A stretch of 64,000 nt of DNA. Origin: Ottelia alismoides. Lineage: Eukaryota > Streptophyta > Magnoliopsida > Alismatales > Hydrocharitaceae. The notes beneath the pieces were generated by a model. The model was not told the origin of the DNA. It made no database searches and saw nothing but the letters and a program-made list of their open reading frames with translations. The position numbers were made by a program, and so were the translations under genes. Below are positions 35,224 through 46,378 of this stretch, piece after piece. Positions within the stretch are counted from its first letter, which is position 1, and every line of letters begins with the position of its first letter. Location: contig JAZKJV010005752.1 in assembly GCA_037367405.1 (NCBI GenBank), positions 55,163-119,162 of the forward strand, given 5' to 3'.

Positions 35224-35619
35224 CTAAATAACAATGTTCTCAAGAATACCCTTCGGCCTCTTTATTGATCCGTCAGCATATTGACCAATTATCCTGGTTT
35301 TCTTGAGAGGCTCTGAGTAGAGAGATAGTACCATCGACAAGGGTATAATATTAGTCAAAGCACCGTCATCAAGGAGAGTGTGATCACATGTAAGGTCATA
35401 AATGGTGCAACTCATAAGAGTTGTGATCGTGTTCCCTTTCCTAATGTATGGATGGTGTGTGATGGCATAGGCAGTGGCCATGGACAAAATGTGATGCTCA
35501 AATCTGCTCCTTCGATTTCTCTTCTTGGGTTTAGGAGCAGATAATTGGGTCATGGCCTGGCGAAGTGGGTCCTCAATAATCTCATGAATAGTTGCCACCA
35601 CTTCATATTCAATCAACAT
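35224..35619 (-). pseudogene. E3 protease relic
   Basis: The 131-codon frame shows HILSMATAYAITHHPYIRKG, matching HILTMATINTISNLPDKKP of E1. LLDDGALTNIIPLS stands where E1 has LLDSGSSVNLMPAS, so the catalytic Asp stays but SG has become DG. LKKTRIIGQYADGSIKRPKG follows, matching LKSTKMILQFTDKSVKRARG. The frame stops at 35224, before the closing ILGRP block. It is a degenerate aspartic protease. Confidence 0.8.
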
Positions 35620-35827
35620 TTTTTTAAGATTTTGGATCTCCTCGATACAAGGGAGAAGATCGGAATCATCATCTACACAAGGATGACTAAGAGCATTTTG
35701 TACAATGTTATCCTTGGGGTCAAAGTTGGGAACTCTGGTGTGAGTGTGTGTGGGTATAAGATTTGGCAGTGGTGCCCTCTCCTCACAAGCTAACTCAACT
35801 GTTGTCTCTCGAAATCTTTTTGTATTT

Positions 35828-36300
35828 TTAATTTTTCCTCATTTTTTGTATTTTGTGCGATTGTAATCTCTCATGGGTGTCCTCAAATGAATACATATCA
35901 TCAGAAGGTGAAGCATCATTGTGGCTCTTATTTAGGCTAGTGAGATCATCTATCCTTGAAATCATGTGCTCCACTAACCTAGTCATGTTCTCAAGAGTGA
36001 TCTTCACGAGAAGTGACTCTAAAATCTCAGTATCGGGTGAATGATATGGTGGAACATGTGAGGGTGGTGGTGGTGGGTAAATATCAAAACTAAGAGCACA
36101 GTTCTCCTGGAAAAGTGGATTATCAAAAAAGTGAAGGTGGTGATGGTGGGTAAAAATCCAATGCCAGAAATAGTGGATTAGGCGGATATGTACAAAAAGA
36201 AGAATCGGGAGAAAAGTCCTCCTGGAAAAGTGGAGGTGGACCGGCTGGAGGGTATAAGGGATCCACAAAGTTTGGATAAAAATTACTCCAGTTAGCCATC
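35828..36300 (-). pseudogene. E3 proline-rich frame at the gag position
   Basis: The probable start is MANWSNFYPNFVDPLYPPAG on the minus strand near 36299. Repeated units follow, of the form PLFQE(D/N)..(S/A).S..., then YPP(N/P)P, across at least two frames. After the repeats come a short helix (LENMTRLVEHMISRIDDL) and an acidic stretch, ending Lys/Arg-rich like the gag end of E1 and E2. The gag core of E1 is absent. The frame shift between 36120 and 36180 makes it a pseudogene if it ever coded. Confidence 0.45.
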
Positions 36301-37641
36301 TCTGAAACAAAAGAAGGTAATCTAGAGAGCACGAAGGTCAAGTCAAGCTATGTAAAGGAAAAGACATAAATGCGCAAAGAAGATCGAGTATGCATGCAAA
36401 ACAATCACAAGAATATATACACAAAACAAACCCCTCAATTCACTGACTCAACACAATGACGACCATGAAAGTTCGGTCTTTTTATCTTTTCAATTTTAGA
36501 GTTAGATGAATTTTTCAAGAAGTTGTACAAGCACGTAAGAAGGCCTGGGATTGGGGCACTAGTCCTTAGTGTGTACATGACAAATAAAATGCTAATACAA
36601 TGAGGGGGTTACTCTTCCCAAAACAAGAAATTTTCTTTTTGATTTTAGGATCGAGTAATTTAGCAGTCCCAATTTTATTGGTTATCACTTTTTTGTATTT
36701 TTAATTGAAATGCACAAGTATAACAAGGTGTCAATTACTTTAAATCCTATGTGAAAAAATTAGAGAGAGTCGAAAAAGCAATGTAAGTGAAATCGATAAT
36801 GAATGCTAACTAGAAATGCTCACCTTGCCTCCAACTGTCTTCATGCAATGATGCTAAGCAGAATTGAAACCTATCTATATGCAATGCAAGCCGATGAAAT
36901 TTCCCTAGACAGAATGCCATTAGCATGAAGAACCAGATGCTAACTATCTAGATATGAGACCTAAGGTCCGAACTCGGAAGCTCTTCGATGTCTGCCACTA
37001 CGGATCCTGCAAGCGCTATATAAAGCTTCTCTTAGCACGCAGTCTCAAGTATAAATAGTCAACAATTATATTTTAGTATGTCCAAGCACAAATCTATAAG
37101 TTCAAGCAGATATAATTAGGGATTTGGACCTTAATCTATCGAGCAAGCAACTCCTAAGCTAGGGCTCAATCACACAAAACAAATAAAAATAAAAGGCAAA
37201 AGTAAAGAAAAATAAAAGCGATCAAAACACGATAAAAATGACGAGCCCCCCAAGTGAACAACCACTGGGGAAGTAGACCTCCTGAAGTGTCAGAGTCCTA
37301 GAGAGTCCAAGTTATTGCTGGTATAATATCTCTCTCGCACTTCAAATCACAAATAAAATAAAATACAATAAAAGACAAAAAGCTTTGCCTTCAAAAAACC
37401 TTCAAGTTCTCTCCTGCTGCTCTCTCCTACCGGCTAGGTCAAAAAAAGACTCCTTATCTGGGGGGTGCACCGAATCCCCTAAGAAATCCGCCCTCAATCC
37501 GCGGCTCTCACAACACGATCAAACAAGAAGAGTGGTTAGATAGATCAACAAATAGTATCAAATAAAGTGAAAATAAATAAAGGAAAAAATATACAGATAA
37601 AAGAGAAGAAACAAATGACAAGGCAATCTATATGACGTTGC
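36301..37641 (-). other. E3 5' leader
   Basis: This is leader sequence similar in places to 13920-15700 of E1 (AACTCACTGACTCAACAC-like start, the GCTAACTA..CTA part, CTCTCCTGC..CTCTCC..CCGGCTAG). No coding unit is seen. Confidence 0.65.
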
Positions 37642-37659
37642 TCCCCAACGACGACACCA
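37642..37659 (-). other. E3 primer-binding site, decayed
   Basis: TCCCCAACGACGACACCA on the + strand aligns with the tRNA-Asp 3' end with five mismatches, all transitions. It is two bases from the LTR end at 37662. Confidence 0.8.
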
Positions 37660-37661
37660 TT

Positions 37662-40600
37662 TGAAAAGAGGAAAAAATCACGGGTTAGATATGTCTTCAC
37701 AAAGTGAAGACACAGTCGTTGTAGCAATCCGCAAGAATTCTTCTAATTCAACAATTAACTAACAAATAAATATATCAATGCTAATAAATGTGTGGAGTTA
37801 AAATACATTTTATTTAACTCTATAAAATTTGTATATAGTGCAAGTATGTAGAGTGTCAAACAAAGTGAGCAAACAGTAGATTGGGCAAAGTTAATGCGTA
37901 AAATTGTTGTTCCTCTTGTTTAAGTGTTTTTTGCGGGTTTTTTATTTTATATTTTTTTGATTTTATTTTTTTTATATTTTTAAATTTTTTAAATTTTGTA
38001 ATTTTTATTTTTATATTTTCTGATTTTTAATTTATTTTTATTTTTGAATAAATAATATAGAAATATATAAAATTATATATACAATATAGGATAATATATT
38101 TATAAATACAACTAAAACTAATCAAAATATAAAAAATAAAATGTTTTTGGGTTTTATATAATATAGAATTTTTTATGATTTTTGGGGAATTTTTACTAAT
38201 TTTAGATATTTTTAAAGTCAAAAAAATCTTAAAACGGGGATTAAATAAACAGTATGAATTGATTTGTAGATAAAAAATATCAAAAGGTATTCAAAATTTT
38301 CCTAATCAATTTAATATATAGTAAATAATATAAAGAAAATTACAAAATAAAATAAGTATTTTAGGTATTTTTGGGGGATCATATTTTTATAAATAATTTT
38401 GGAGCTTTTTAGTTTTTATCTTTATCTTTTTCTATTTTTAGGGATTTTTTGTTCTAAGTTAAAAAATGCTAAAATAAATAAAATATAATTTTTGGATTTT
38501 CTCAAAATGTTTTTATATTTTTTGGTATTTTTTAATTCAAACATGACCAAAATGCGCTCTTTTTATTTTTAATAATAGTTAAAGTGCCTAAAATGTAAAT
38601 GCAAATTGCAAAAATATGACATCAAACTAGAAGCAAATAAGCACTTAACCCTATTTTTGTGTAATTTTTGGAGCATGAGATATGATTTTCATAAATGAAA
38701 AACAACAACAAAAATTAAAGAACTAGCAGGAGTATAATTATAATTAAAATTAAAGGCATGGACTTTAGTGCAATTTAATCAAAATATTACAACTAATATT
38801 TGAAGTTACTGGACTGAATCAAAATTACACAAGCCATAGGGGCTTCAATGCAAAATTACCACCTCACATGGAACCACATGTGAGATGGCGTAGATTGGAC
38901 CCAAATGTAAATAATAGAAATCTCTTGGTCTCTAATGCAAATTTACCAAAAGTTTTACATTAATTAAATAACTACAAGACTAAAACTAAAAAGATAGAAA
39001 CAATGGATTGGTTATGCAATTAACCCCCAAACGTGCTCCTGATCATGCGGTTGTGGGCACGTCACTTACCACTGTCGTATTCTGGATGCACGATGATGCT
39101 TCATAGTGAAGGGTTGGGATTAGATCCCGCTGGCATTCGAACTGTGGCAAAGCGTCTCATCCGATGGTGGTTGCACGCCTGGGCGAAGGAGGCTGATCGG
39201 ACGGCTAGAAGATGTCTTGGAAGAATAGGTAAGAACCCTTGTTCTTCCTAGCTTCGATCAGGTAGAGCTCTGTTCTTCAGCCCTTCTCCTTGCTACAAAG
39301 TAGCTCAAAAGGTTCTTGGCGGCGTCCACTATCTGCTGGAGGGGTCAAAAAGCTTCGAGGATCACCGAAGTGCTCTCAAGAGGTCAGAGGAACGAGGAAG
39401 CTCCAAGTATTTCTGATGACTTCAAAGTCACCAACAGATGTGCTTTGGGCTTCCGATACCTGGACAGGAAGAATGCCGGGTCGTGGGCAAATTGCCTCGA
39501 CCCGTTAGTGGGGAAATGGGTGTGAAATGGGTGTGGGCATACGTCTCCAGCGAGCGACAGAGTTCGATACGTCAATCTCCAGATCTATGAAGGATGTGTG
39601 AATGGTGCCACGTGGGGCAAAGAAGAAGCATGGTCAGATGAAATGGTGGTGAATGGTGTGTCGAAGACGGTCGAGGGACAAAGGAAAGCTTGCCGGAGCA
39701 GAGCTCCAGTGAACTACATGGATTGTTTTCTACACTAATTCGATCATCTAAACGCTAAACTAAATGCAGAAAACGAAAATAGAAATTAAAATCTACCTAA
39801 AAACAAAGGAAACAAACCTCGAGCAGCGTTGGCTGTGAGATGGGAACCTCACAACGGCGGAGCACCGGAGATGGCGAAGATCACCCCTAAGCTGCTCCTC
39901 GATCCAGCCAATGTTGGGTGAGCTCCCTATCATGGAGCTCAAGCAGTGGGGCGCAAAAGGAAGGAGAGAAAGTGGCAAAAAGGGATTTAAATTCGAAAAT
40001 GGAGGAGGCTCGAGTTTATGTACATGCTAATGGTCAAGCAATAAAGATCGAGGTGGAGCGGGTGATTCAGACGATCAATCCCCGAATAATCAAAGGCAAG
40101 TGAAAGAGGGTGGATCGAGGAGAAAAAATGTGGAAGGAATAAATCCAAATCGATGCTTATATCGATTAGGGAAAAAGGTAGAAGATGAGTTAAATGCTAG
40201 TCTGATAGGGCTACCGCTTGGGGAGAAGAGTTGATCGGGGTCAACTCTTGAATCCCTTTTGTTGATCCACGTGGACCAACCAGAAAAAAGACAACCCGAT
40301 ATTATTTGTAAAATCAATAACAAATACCAAATGAATTAATTAATTTTAAGGTATAAAATAAAAAATGTTTATTATTCTATGTATTATTTTAATATGATTT
40401 TCTTTATTTTTTCAAGTTATTTTTTACAAGTTATTTTTTAGGGTTTTATTTATAGGTATATTTTCCTATATTATATATATATTATATTAGTATTTTATAT
40501 TTTTGATTTTATTATATTAATTTCTATAATTATAAATTATTTTTATACACATATTACATTTTTTGATATAATATGTACACTTAAATAAATATTTATACTT

Positions 40601-41404
40601 ATTATGTAGGTATAAGTATAGTATATTCATCTATATATTTATATAAACTATTTATTTTTGTATTTCTTTGTAGTTTTATTCTATTCTAAATATGTACATA
40701 TACTATAAATAATATTTACAAAATTATAAAATGTAAAATTATAAAAATTATAAAGAATAAATAAAATGAATATGTATTATACAATAGGGGCACAAAATCT
40801 AATTTTGCATCTTAACTCCAAATTGGATTAAACCACCTTCATTAAATAGATTATTAAAAGTTATATACAATTAAAGGTGATTTTGTCATATTTTGAGTTC
40901 ATATGGAGAAGATATGGGTTTGGGAAGTTTAAATGTTGGCTTTTTATTTTGAGTATAAAATGTACATTGTATATTTTCTTTGTGTAAACTCAAATTTAAT
41001 TTTTCTATATATTTTTATCAACAACATTCATGTACAAAGTTTCTTTATTTGAGGTATTAATAATAAGGAATAAAATAGGTCCCAAAAATGCAACATTGAT
41101 AAATAAAAGAATAAGAATTTATTGGATTTTTGGTCATTATCTCCCCCTACTTTATTCCTTGTCGACCCAGTCATCAAGATGCCTAGGTCTCGGGGTTTAG
41201 GGTCATAAAATACCTTTGGCATTTTATTCTTTTTCTTTTCTTTTGTTTATTCTATAATTTTAACATTAAAAGCTATATTTTATATACAATAATGGAATAA
41301 ATAATGAATGTTAATTTGTACAAAATAATGTTATTCACATGCATTTAGTTTGGATTTTTAAGGTCAAAATGATAGAATAAAGGTGATAAAATAGAGATTC
41401 ATCG
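37662..41404 (-). repeat. E3 5' LTR
   Basis: On the minus strand it starts near 41404 (GATGAATCTC) and ends CCTCTTTTCA at 37662. It aligns with E1 LTRs along its length, including the CACGTGGACCAACC palindrome region (40262-40283) and the block TCCCCCTACTTTATTCCTTGTCGACC (about 41141-41166). It is more diverged from E1 than the two E1 LTRs are from each other. No gene is seen. Confidence 0.85.
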
Positions 41405-41605
41405 GAGACTTGAGCAGTGTTTTGTAATTCTCAAAGGTTGTTGTGTTTCAAATCCATTTCCTAATAGGCTTTGACTTTAGCTCCATACTTTAATTTTTTG
41501 AAGACAAGTTTGGGTTAAAATCAATGTAACTTCTTTCTTTTTCTTTTCTTTATTTTCTTTTTCTGCACATATAGGCATAAGTGTTTGCTAGGGACTAGCA
41601 AAGGC
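41405..41605 (+). other. X internal remnant (3' end)
   Basis: This is about 200 bases of 3' region, similar to 57470-57695 of Y and, on the other strand, 4546-4780 of E1 (for example GTGTTTGCTAGGGACTAGC). It runs straight into the X polypurine tract. Its left side is cut by E3. Confidence 0.75.
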
Positions 41606-41618
41606 AAGTATAGGGGGG
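41606..41618 (+). other. X polypurine tract
   Basis: AAGTATAGGGGGG immediately precedes the LTR start TGATGAATCTCC at 41619. Confidence 0.85.
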
Positions 41619-41811
41619 TGATGAATCTCCATTTCATCACCTTTATTTCTTCATTTTAGCCTTTAAACCAAATCTAAATGCATATAAATAACATTATTTT
41701 ACATAAATTTACATTCTTTATTTATTGTATAAATATTGTATAAAATATATTAATTAAAGCTAAAATAAAAGAATAAAGAAAAGAAAAGAAAAATAAATAA
41801 AATGCAAAGGT
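41619..41811 (+). repeat. X 3' LTR, left piece
   Basis: It starts TGATGAATCTCCATTTCATCA and matches the first part of the family-1 LTRs. It is interrupted at GGT (41809-41811) by the CACTA element and resumes at 48938. Confidence 0.85.
41809..41811. repeat. CACTA target site duplication, left copy (GGT)
   Basis: GGT precedes the terminal repeat at 41812 and is repeated at 48938-48940 after the other end. Three-base duplications are typical of CACTA elements. Confidence 0.88.
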
Positions 41812-41841
41812 CACTACAAAAAAAGGCGGGATTAGCGTGCA
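41812..41841 (+). repeat. CACTA left terminal inverted repeat
   Basis: CACTACAAAAAAAGGCGGG is followed by ATT, then A (G in the right end), then GCGTGCAC. It pairs with 48908-48937. Confidence 0.93.
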
Positions 41842-42100
41842 CGTCTCGGCGTGCACATGTGCTCGCCTCGTAATGGGAGAGCACACTAAGAGCACATGTG
41901 CTCGCCCATGAGGGTCGCTGGTTTGAATTTTGCGGAGAGGCGCGGTTACCAGTATTGAGGAGCACATGTGCTCGCCCAAGTCCTCGCCCAATGTGCTCGC
42001 CCACTTGAATTTCATTGCGCGGAAAATTTTAGCGGCTGGAAATATATGGGCGAGCACCGGGCGACGGCCTGGCGAGCACTTAAGTGTGCTCGCCCAAGCC
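41836..42100 (+). repeat. CACTA left subterminal repeats
   Basis: Repeated words GCGTGCAC, GAGCACATGTGCTCGCC, ATGTGCTCGCCC and GGCGAGCAC occur in both orientations. In CACTA elements such motifs are the binding sites of the tnpA-type protein. They end near 42100. Confidence 0.85.
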
Positions 42101-42890
42101 CGATAACAGAAACTGCGGCGCCCTTCTTCCTCATTTCTCACGCAAACTCCTCCCAAATCCTCCCCTCCGGCGACCCGCAAGCCCTCCGCCCCGACCCCGA
42201 CGCCCGTGGTTTTCGTGTTTTGAGTAGATCTACATCTACTACTTAGTATAATCTTTAATCCTTTCTTTTTTTATTTGATTTCATTACGTAGTTGTATTGT
42301 TTGGATAGTTTAGGGTTTAAAATTTTTGTTAAATGTAGTGTAGTATTTTGTTAGTTTATATGTCTTTTACACATTAAGGATAATAGTAGATCACTATTGT
42401 ATTGTTATTTCGAATTTGGTTGTCTAAATAATATGTAGAATTGTATGCCCTGTAGGTGTTCGATAAAATGCCTCAACGAAAATTATGTTTAAATTTTGTA
42501 AATTTTAAATGACAAAATGCTTGTATGATTAGTTTAGATTAGTTATGCTTAGAAAAGATTAGTTACTCAACTTTTATAATGCCTCGAAATAATGTAGATA
42601 AAATGCCTCAACAAACATTATGTTCGAAAATGATTAGTTATGAAATTTGTGAATAACTTTAGTTACTCAACTTCAATAATGTAGATACTAGATATTATCA
42701 ATATCATTAATAACAGTTTTAAAATTTCATATCGTTTTGATATGAGATATGATATACACCATTGTTTATTTTGTGATAATTTATTATCACATAAAATTTT
42801 AGTTAATGTGACCAATTATATCACATTAACTTATACATAGGTTTATAATAAGTCCAAAATATGATTTAGTAATTATTAGAAAATCGCACA
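42101..42890 (+). other. CACTA 5' region before the foldbacks
   Basis: No gene is seen. It is likely promoter and leader of the transposon: a short C-rich stretch (42110-42210), then AT-rich sequence. Confidence 0.5.
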
Positions 42891-43622
42891 AAATTCTTCA
42901 CACACAGTGCGTCCTTCCACACCGGGTGGTGTGTGGCCCTGCACAACGGGTGGCGTGTGCAACACGTTAGAGGATTTGATCACCTCTAACTGTGTTATAT
43001 TTTTTTATTTTTTCACAGCACTATTGGACTCACTTTGGGATGTTTATCCCAGACCAATGGTCGTGGTTTTTGATGTATGCAGGTTCGAATTTTTTTTACA
43101 GGTGCCCATTACCTTTTAGTGACCCAAGCACTGTATTAGGCACTAAATAAGGATCACACTTATCCCTATCCCCATCGTTAATCAGCCAAATATACGTAAA
43201 TGCCCGGCTAATATAAATGAATAAATATTTTAAGATTATTTTATAGTCTCATTTGTAGCACTTACAAATGTATGACGTAAAATGATCTTAAAGTATTACA
43301 TTTATATTAGCTTTCCTTAGTTCGGAGGTCCCGGACTAAGGGGGTCCGTAAGGATTCAAATTTACTAAAAGGTGATCCGTGTCACAGTGTCTTTATTTCT
43401 TACGGAAATTCGGTTCATAACCCCTTCCTCTTCTGTATACCAAATCAGTCATATTTATTATTGAAATAATCAATAATATGATTATTTTGATAATTAATTA
43501 TGAATGATTTATGGGGTATACGGGAGAGGTGCAGGGTTATGCTGCCGAATTTTCGTTAGAAATAAAGATACTTGTGACAACGATCATCTTTTAGTAAATT
43601 TGAATCCTTATGGACGGGCTAA
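42891..43622 (+). repeat. Cluster of foldback sequences upstream of tnpD
   Basis: Several imperfect inverted repeats occur in a row. The first group includes CCACACC/GGTGTGTGG (about 42918-42936) and GTTAGAGG/CCTCTAAC (42965-42990). The second has arms 43207-43258 and 43262-43311. The third has arms of about 95 bases, 43349-43441 and 43514-43610, beginning TAAGGATTCAAATTTACTAAAAG. The last ends about 130 bases before the tnpD start. They may be small inserted MITE-like elements or a regulatory structure. No coding signal was found. Confidence 0.7.
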
Positions 43623-43741
43623 AGTGATAACATAATTAATACACTTCTCTTCTCATCTTTTATCTCAAAAATGTGATACGTTTAGATATCCTCAATATTT
43701 TAGATTTGACATTTTAGATTATTTAATTCAGGTTCATAAAT

Positions 43742-46298
43742 ATGACCAATAGAGAATGGATGTACAACCGTGTAGTAGATGGGCGTATAGCAGATGCTTT
43801 TCAAAGAGGTGTTCAGGAATTCATACAATTTGCTTACGCACAAGGTTCCCGTATTGTGGATTCAGATGGAACTATATTGTGTCCGTGTAAGAAATGTCGT
43901 CTAATGAAGAAGAGATCAAAAGATGAAATTCAGTTAGATCTTTATAGAATGGGTTTCATGGAAGGATATCATATTTGGTGGAGGCATGGTGAGAATTTCG
44001 AGAACAGAATGAATGATGTGGAAGAAGCTGACAATATTAATCCCTTTGCAGATATGGTTATGAATGTTGCGGGTCCAGAATTCAATGATACTTTGTTAGA
44101 TGATGAGGAACCATATGGAGAGTCTGCAGAATTTTACGAGCTGTTGAAAAAAGCGGAGGAGCCATTATGGTTGGGTTGCAAGACATATTCAAAACTTTCT
44201 GCGGTCTCGGATCTTCTATCGATGAAGATGGAATATAATATGACCGATCGTAATTTTGATGCAATGCTGAGGATTATTAAGAAGATGTTACCAGAAGATG
44301 CGGAATTACCTGATAATTATTACAAAACCAAAAAGATGATGCGGAAGATGGGTTTAGCAGAAATTAAAATAGACTCATGCATAAATCACCATATTCTATA
44401 TTACGGTGAACTTCAACATTTAGACCGGTGTCCTGAATGTAATGAGCCAAGATATCAGACAGCTAGTAAGAGTGGAAAAAAAATATCGAGAAAGATTCTA
44501 CGTTATTTCCCGCTGACTCCGAGATTGAAATGACTATATTATTGTAAAGAAACGGCAAAATACATGACATGACACGCGGAACATAAAGTCGATGAATATA
44601 TGGAGCATCCATCTGAATCTGATTGTTGGAAAGAATTGATGTCAACTTTTCCTACATTTAATGATGAAAAGAGGAATTGCGTTATAGGTTTATGTACAGA
44701 TGGGTTTAATCCTCATGGAAGAAGCTAAGATTACTCTTGTTGGCCAGTAATGACAACGCCATATAATCTACCTCCATGGTTATGTAATAAGCGACAGTTT
44801 ATGTTTCTTTCGTTGTTAGTACCAGGACCTACACATCCGGGAAAGTACATTGATGTTTATTTACGTCCTCTTATCGATGAGTTGAAAATGTTATGGGTCG
44901 ATGGAGTTGATACATATGATGCTAATAAGAGTCAAACATTTAACATGAAAGTAGCTCTACTTTGGACGATAAATGATTTCCCAGCATATGGAATGTTATC
45001 TGGATGGAGTACGCATGGACGTAAAAGTTGTCCATATTGTATGGATAGTACTAAATCATTCTTTCTTTACTATTTGGTCTAAATGTTTAACATATTTTCT
45101 TATAGGTTTATGTTCTTTCTTAAAAGAAAGGTCCGAAACAAAAGTAAAGTTGAAGGATCTATAAGTTCACAATATATATATGAGGAAGTTGCAACATTCT
45201 GCGCAAGATACCTTCCAGAAGATGTAGAGACTATCCACAATAGATGCGGGAGGAATGAGACAATTTCTTCCGATGAAGAACCTTGTATCAGTATCTTTCG
45301 GCCATCCACTCATCTAATAGGCAAAGCAACTGAACGTTTCTTATCGAAACAAGAGAAGGATGCTGCAGAGTTATACGTATTAGACAATTGCGAGGAAATA
45401 ACACCATATGTTCAGTAAGTATTTGAATTGCTTTATGTATATATTCATTACAAGTAATGAATATTTTTCTCTTATAAATTGTAGGGAATTTAGACAGAAA
45501 ATTATGGAGGAAAATCCTATGTATTCAGATGAAGAAGTTTTGAGCACTTATAGAAATCAATTTCCAGCGTGGTTTAAAGACCGATCAAAACAGTTGGACG
45601 GTGGCGATTTCTATTCTCATATTATGAAATATTTTGGAGAAGGACCTGTTTATAAGGTTCGATCGTACAACTCATGTTACAGTAATGGGTATCGTTTTCA
45701 TACCTTAAATTCCGGTAAATATTTGACAACTCAAAATCATGGAGTGATGGTTCGCGGATCTTGTTATGAGGAAGATCATCTGAATTATTACGGAATTTTA
45801 AAGGAGATTATAGAAGTGGAATATAGTATACCAGGCTTGAATAAAGTAGTTCTTTTCTTGTGTGATTGGTATGAACCCAATGGAGGTGTAGTACTTGATA
45901 AAAGAAATAACATTGTCGACGTGGTGCAAAGGAAATTTATACGCAGATTTGAACCATTCGTCTTAGCATCTCAAGCGGATCAAGTATGTTATCTACCACA
46001 AATATCAAAGAAGAGAAAGGGCATTGAAACAGTAACTGTTGTGAAGATAAATTCTCGAAGTTATATCTCCAATGATTCCAGTAATCAGGAAGATGATATA
46101 GATGAAGCATTTACACCGACAAATGAAAGAATAGACTTAACGGAAGAAGTCCCAGTAATCGAATCGATTCGATTGGCTGATAATGAAGTTTTGTGTGTTG
46201 ACTTACAAGATGATACGGACTCCAGTAATGATTTTTCAGAAAACTCAGAAAATGAAGAAATATCATTTAATCCCACCGAAATAAGTGATGAAGATTAG
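43742..46298 (+). pseudogene. CACTA tnpD-type transposase, interrupted and internally deleted
   Basis: Exon 1 (43742-45414) starts with the transposase-associated domain (REWMYNRVVDGRIADAFQRGV, CPCKKCRL). It continues to RYFPLTPRLK and then the Transposase_21 block (CTDGFNPHG, PPWLCNKRQFMFLSLLVPGP, IDVYLRPLIDELKMLW, ALLWTINDFPAYGMLSGWSTHG, CPYCM). It then jumps to the later VRNKSKVEGS...RYLPEDVETIHNR region (DUF4218-like), skipping a stretch of roughly 200 or more residues usual in the family. A 70-base intron (45415-45484) joins exon 2 (45485-46298), which holds a DUF4216-like part. Three in-frame stops (44531, 44570, 44726) and a fourth at 45080 by the deletion break it. There is no frameshift before the deletion. 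The product would cut and join transposon ends. Confidence 0.92.
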
Positions 46299-46378
46299 TT
46301 GTAAGTATTAGTATACAATTATAATTGAATTAACTAAAATCTTAAATAATAACTATGTAATGCATCATTATTACAGTC

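Larger units (their letters stand above)
32173..41404 (-). mobile_element. E3: family-1 retrotransposon lacking gag core, RT and integrase
   Basis: This minus-strand element has its 5' LTR at 37662-41404, a decayed primer-binding site and a leader. Proline-rich and protease-like frames follow, then a hAT transposase piece, a hairpin array and part of the 3' region. It stops at 32173, where the family-2 LTR H begins; the equivalent E1 sequence goes on for about 700 bases to the polypurine tract. The rest and the 3' LTR should lie left of the window if H inserted into E3. Decay is heavier than in E1. Confidence 0.8.
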
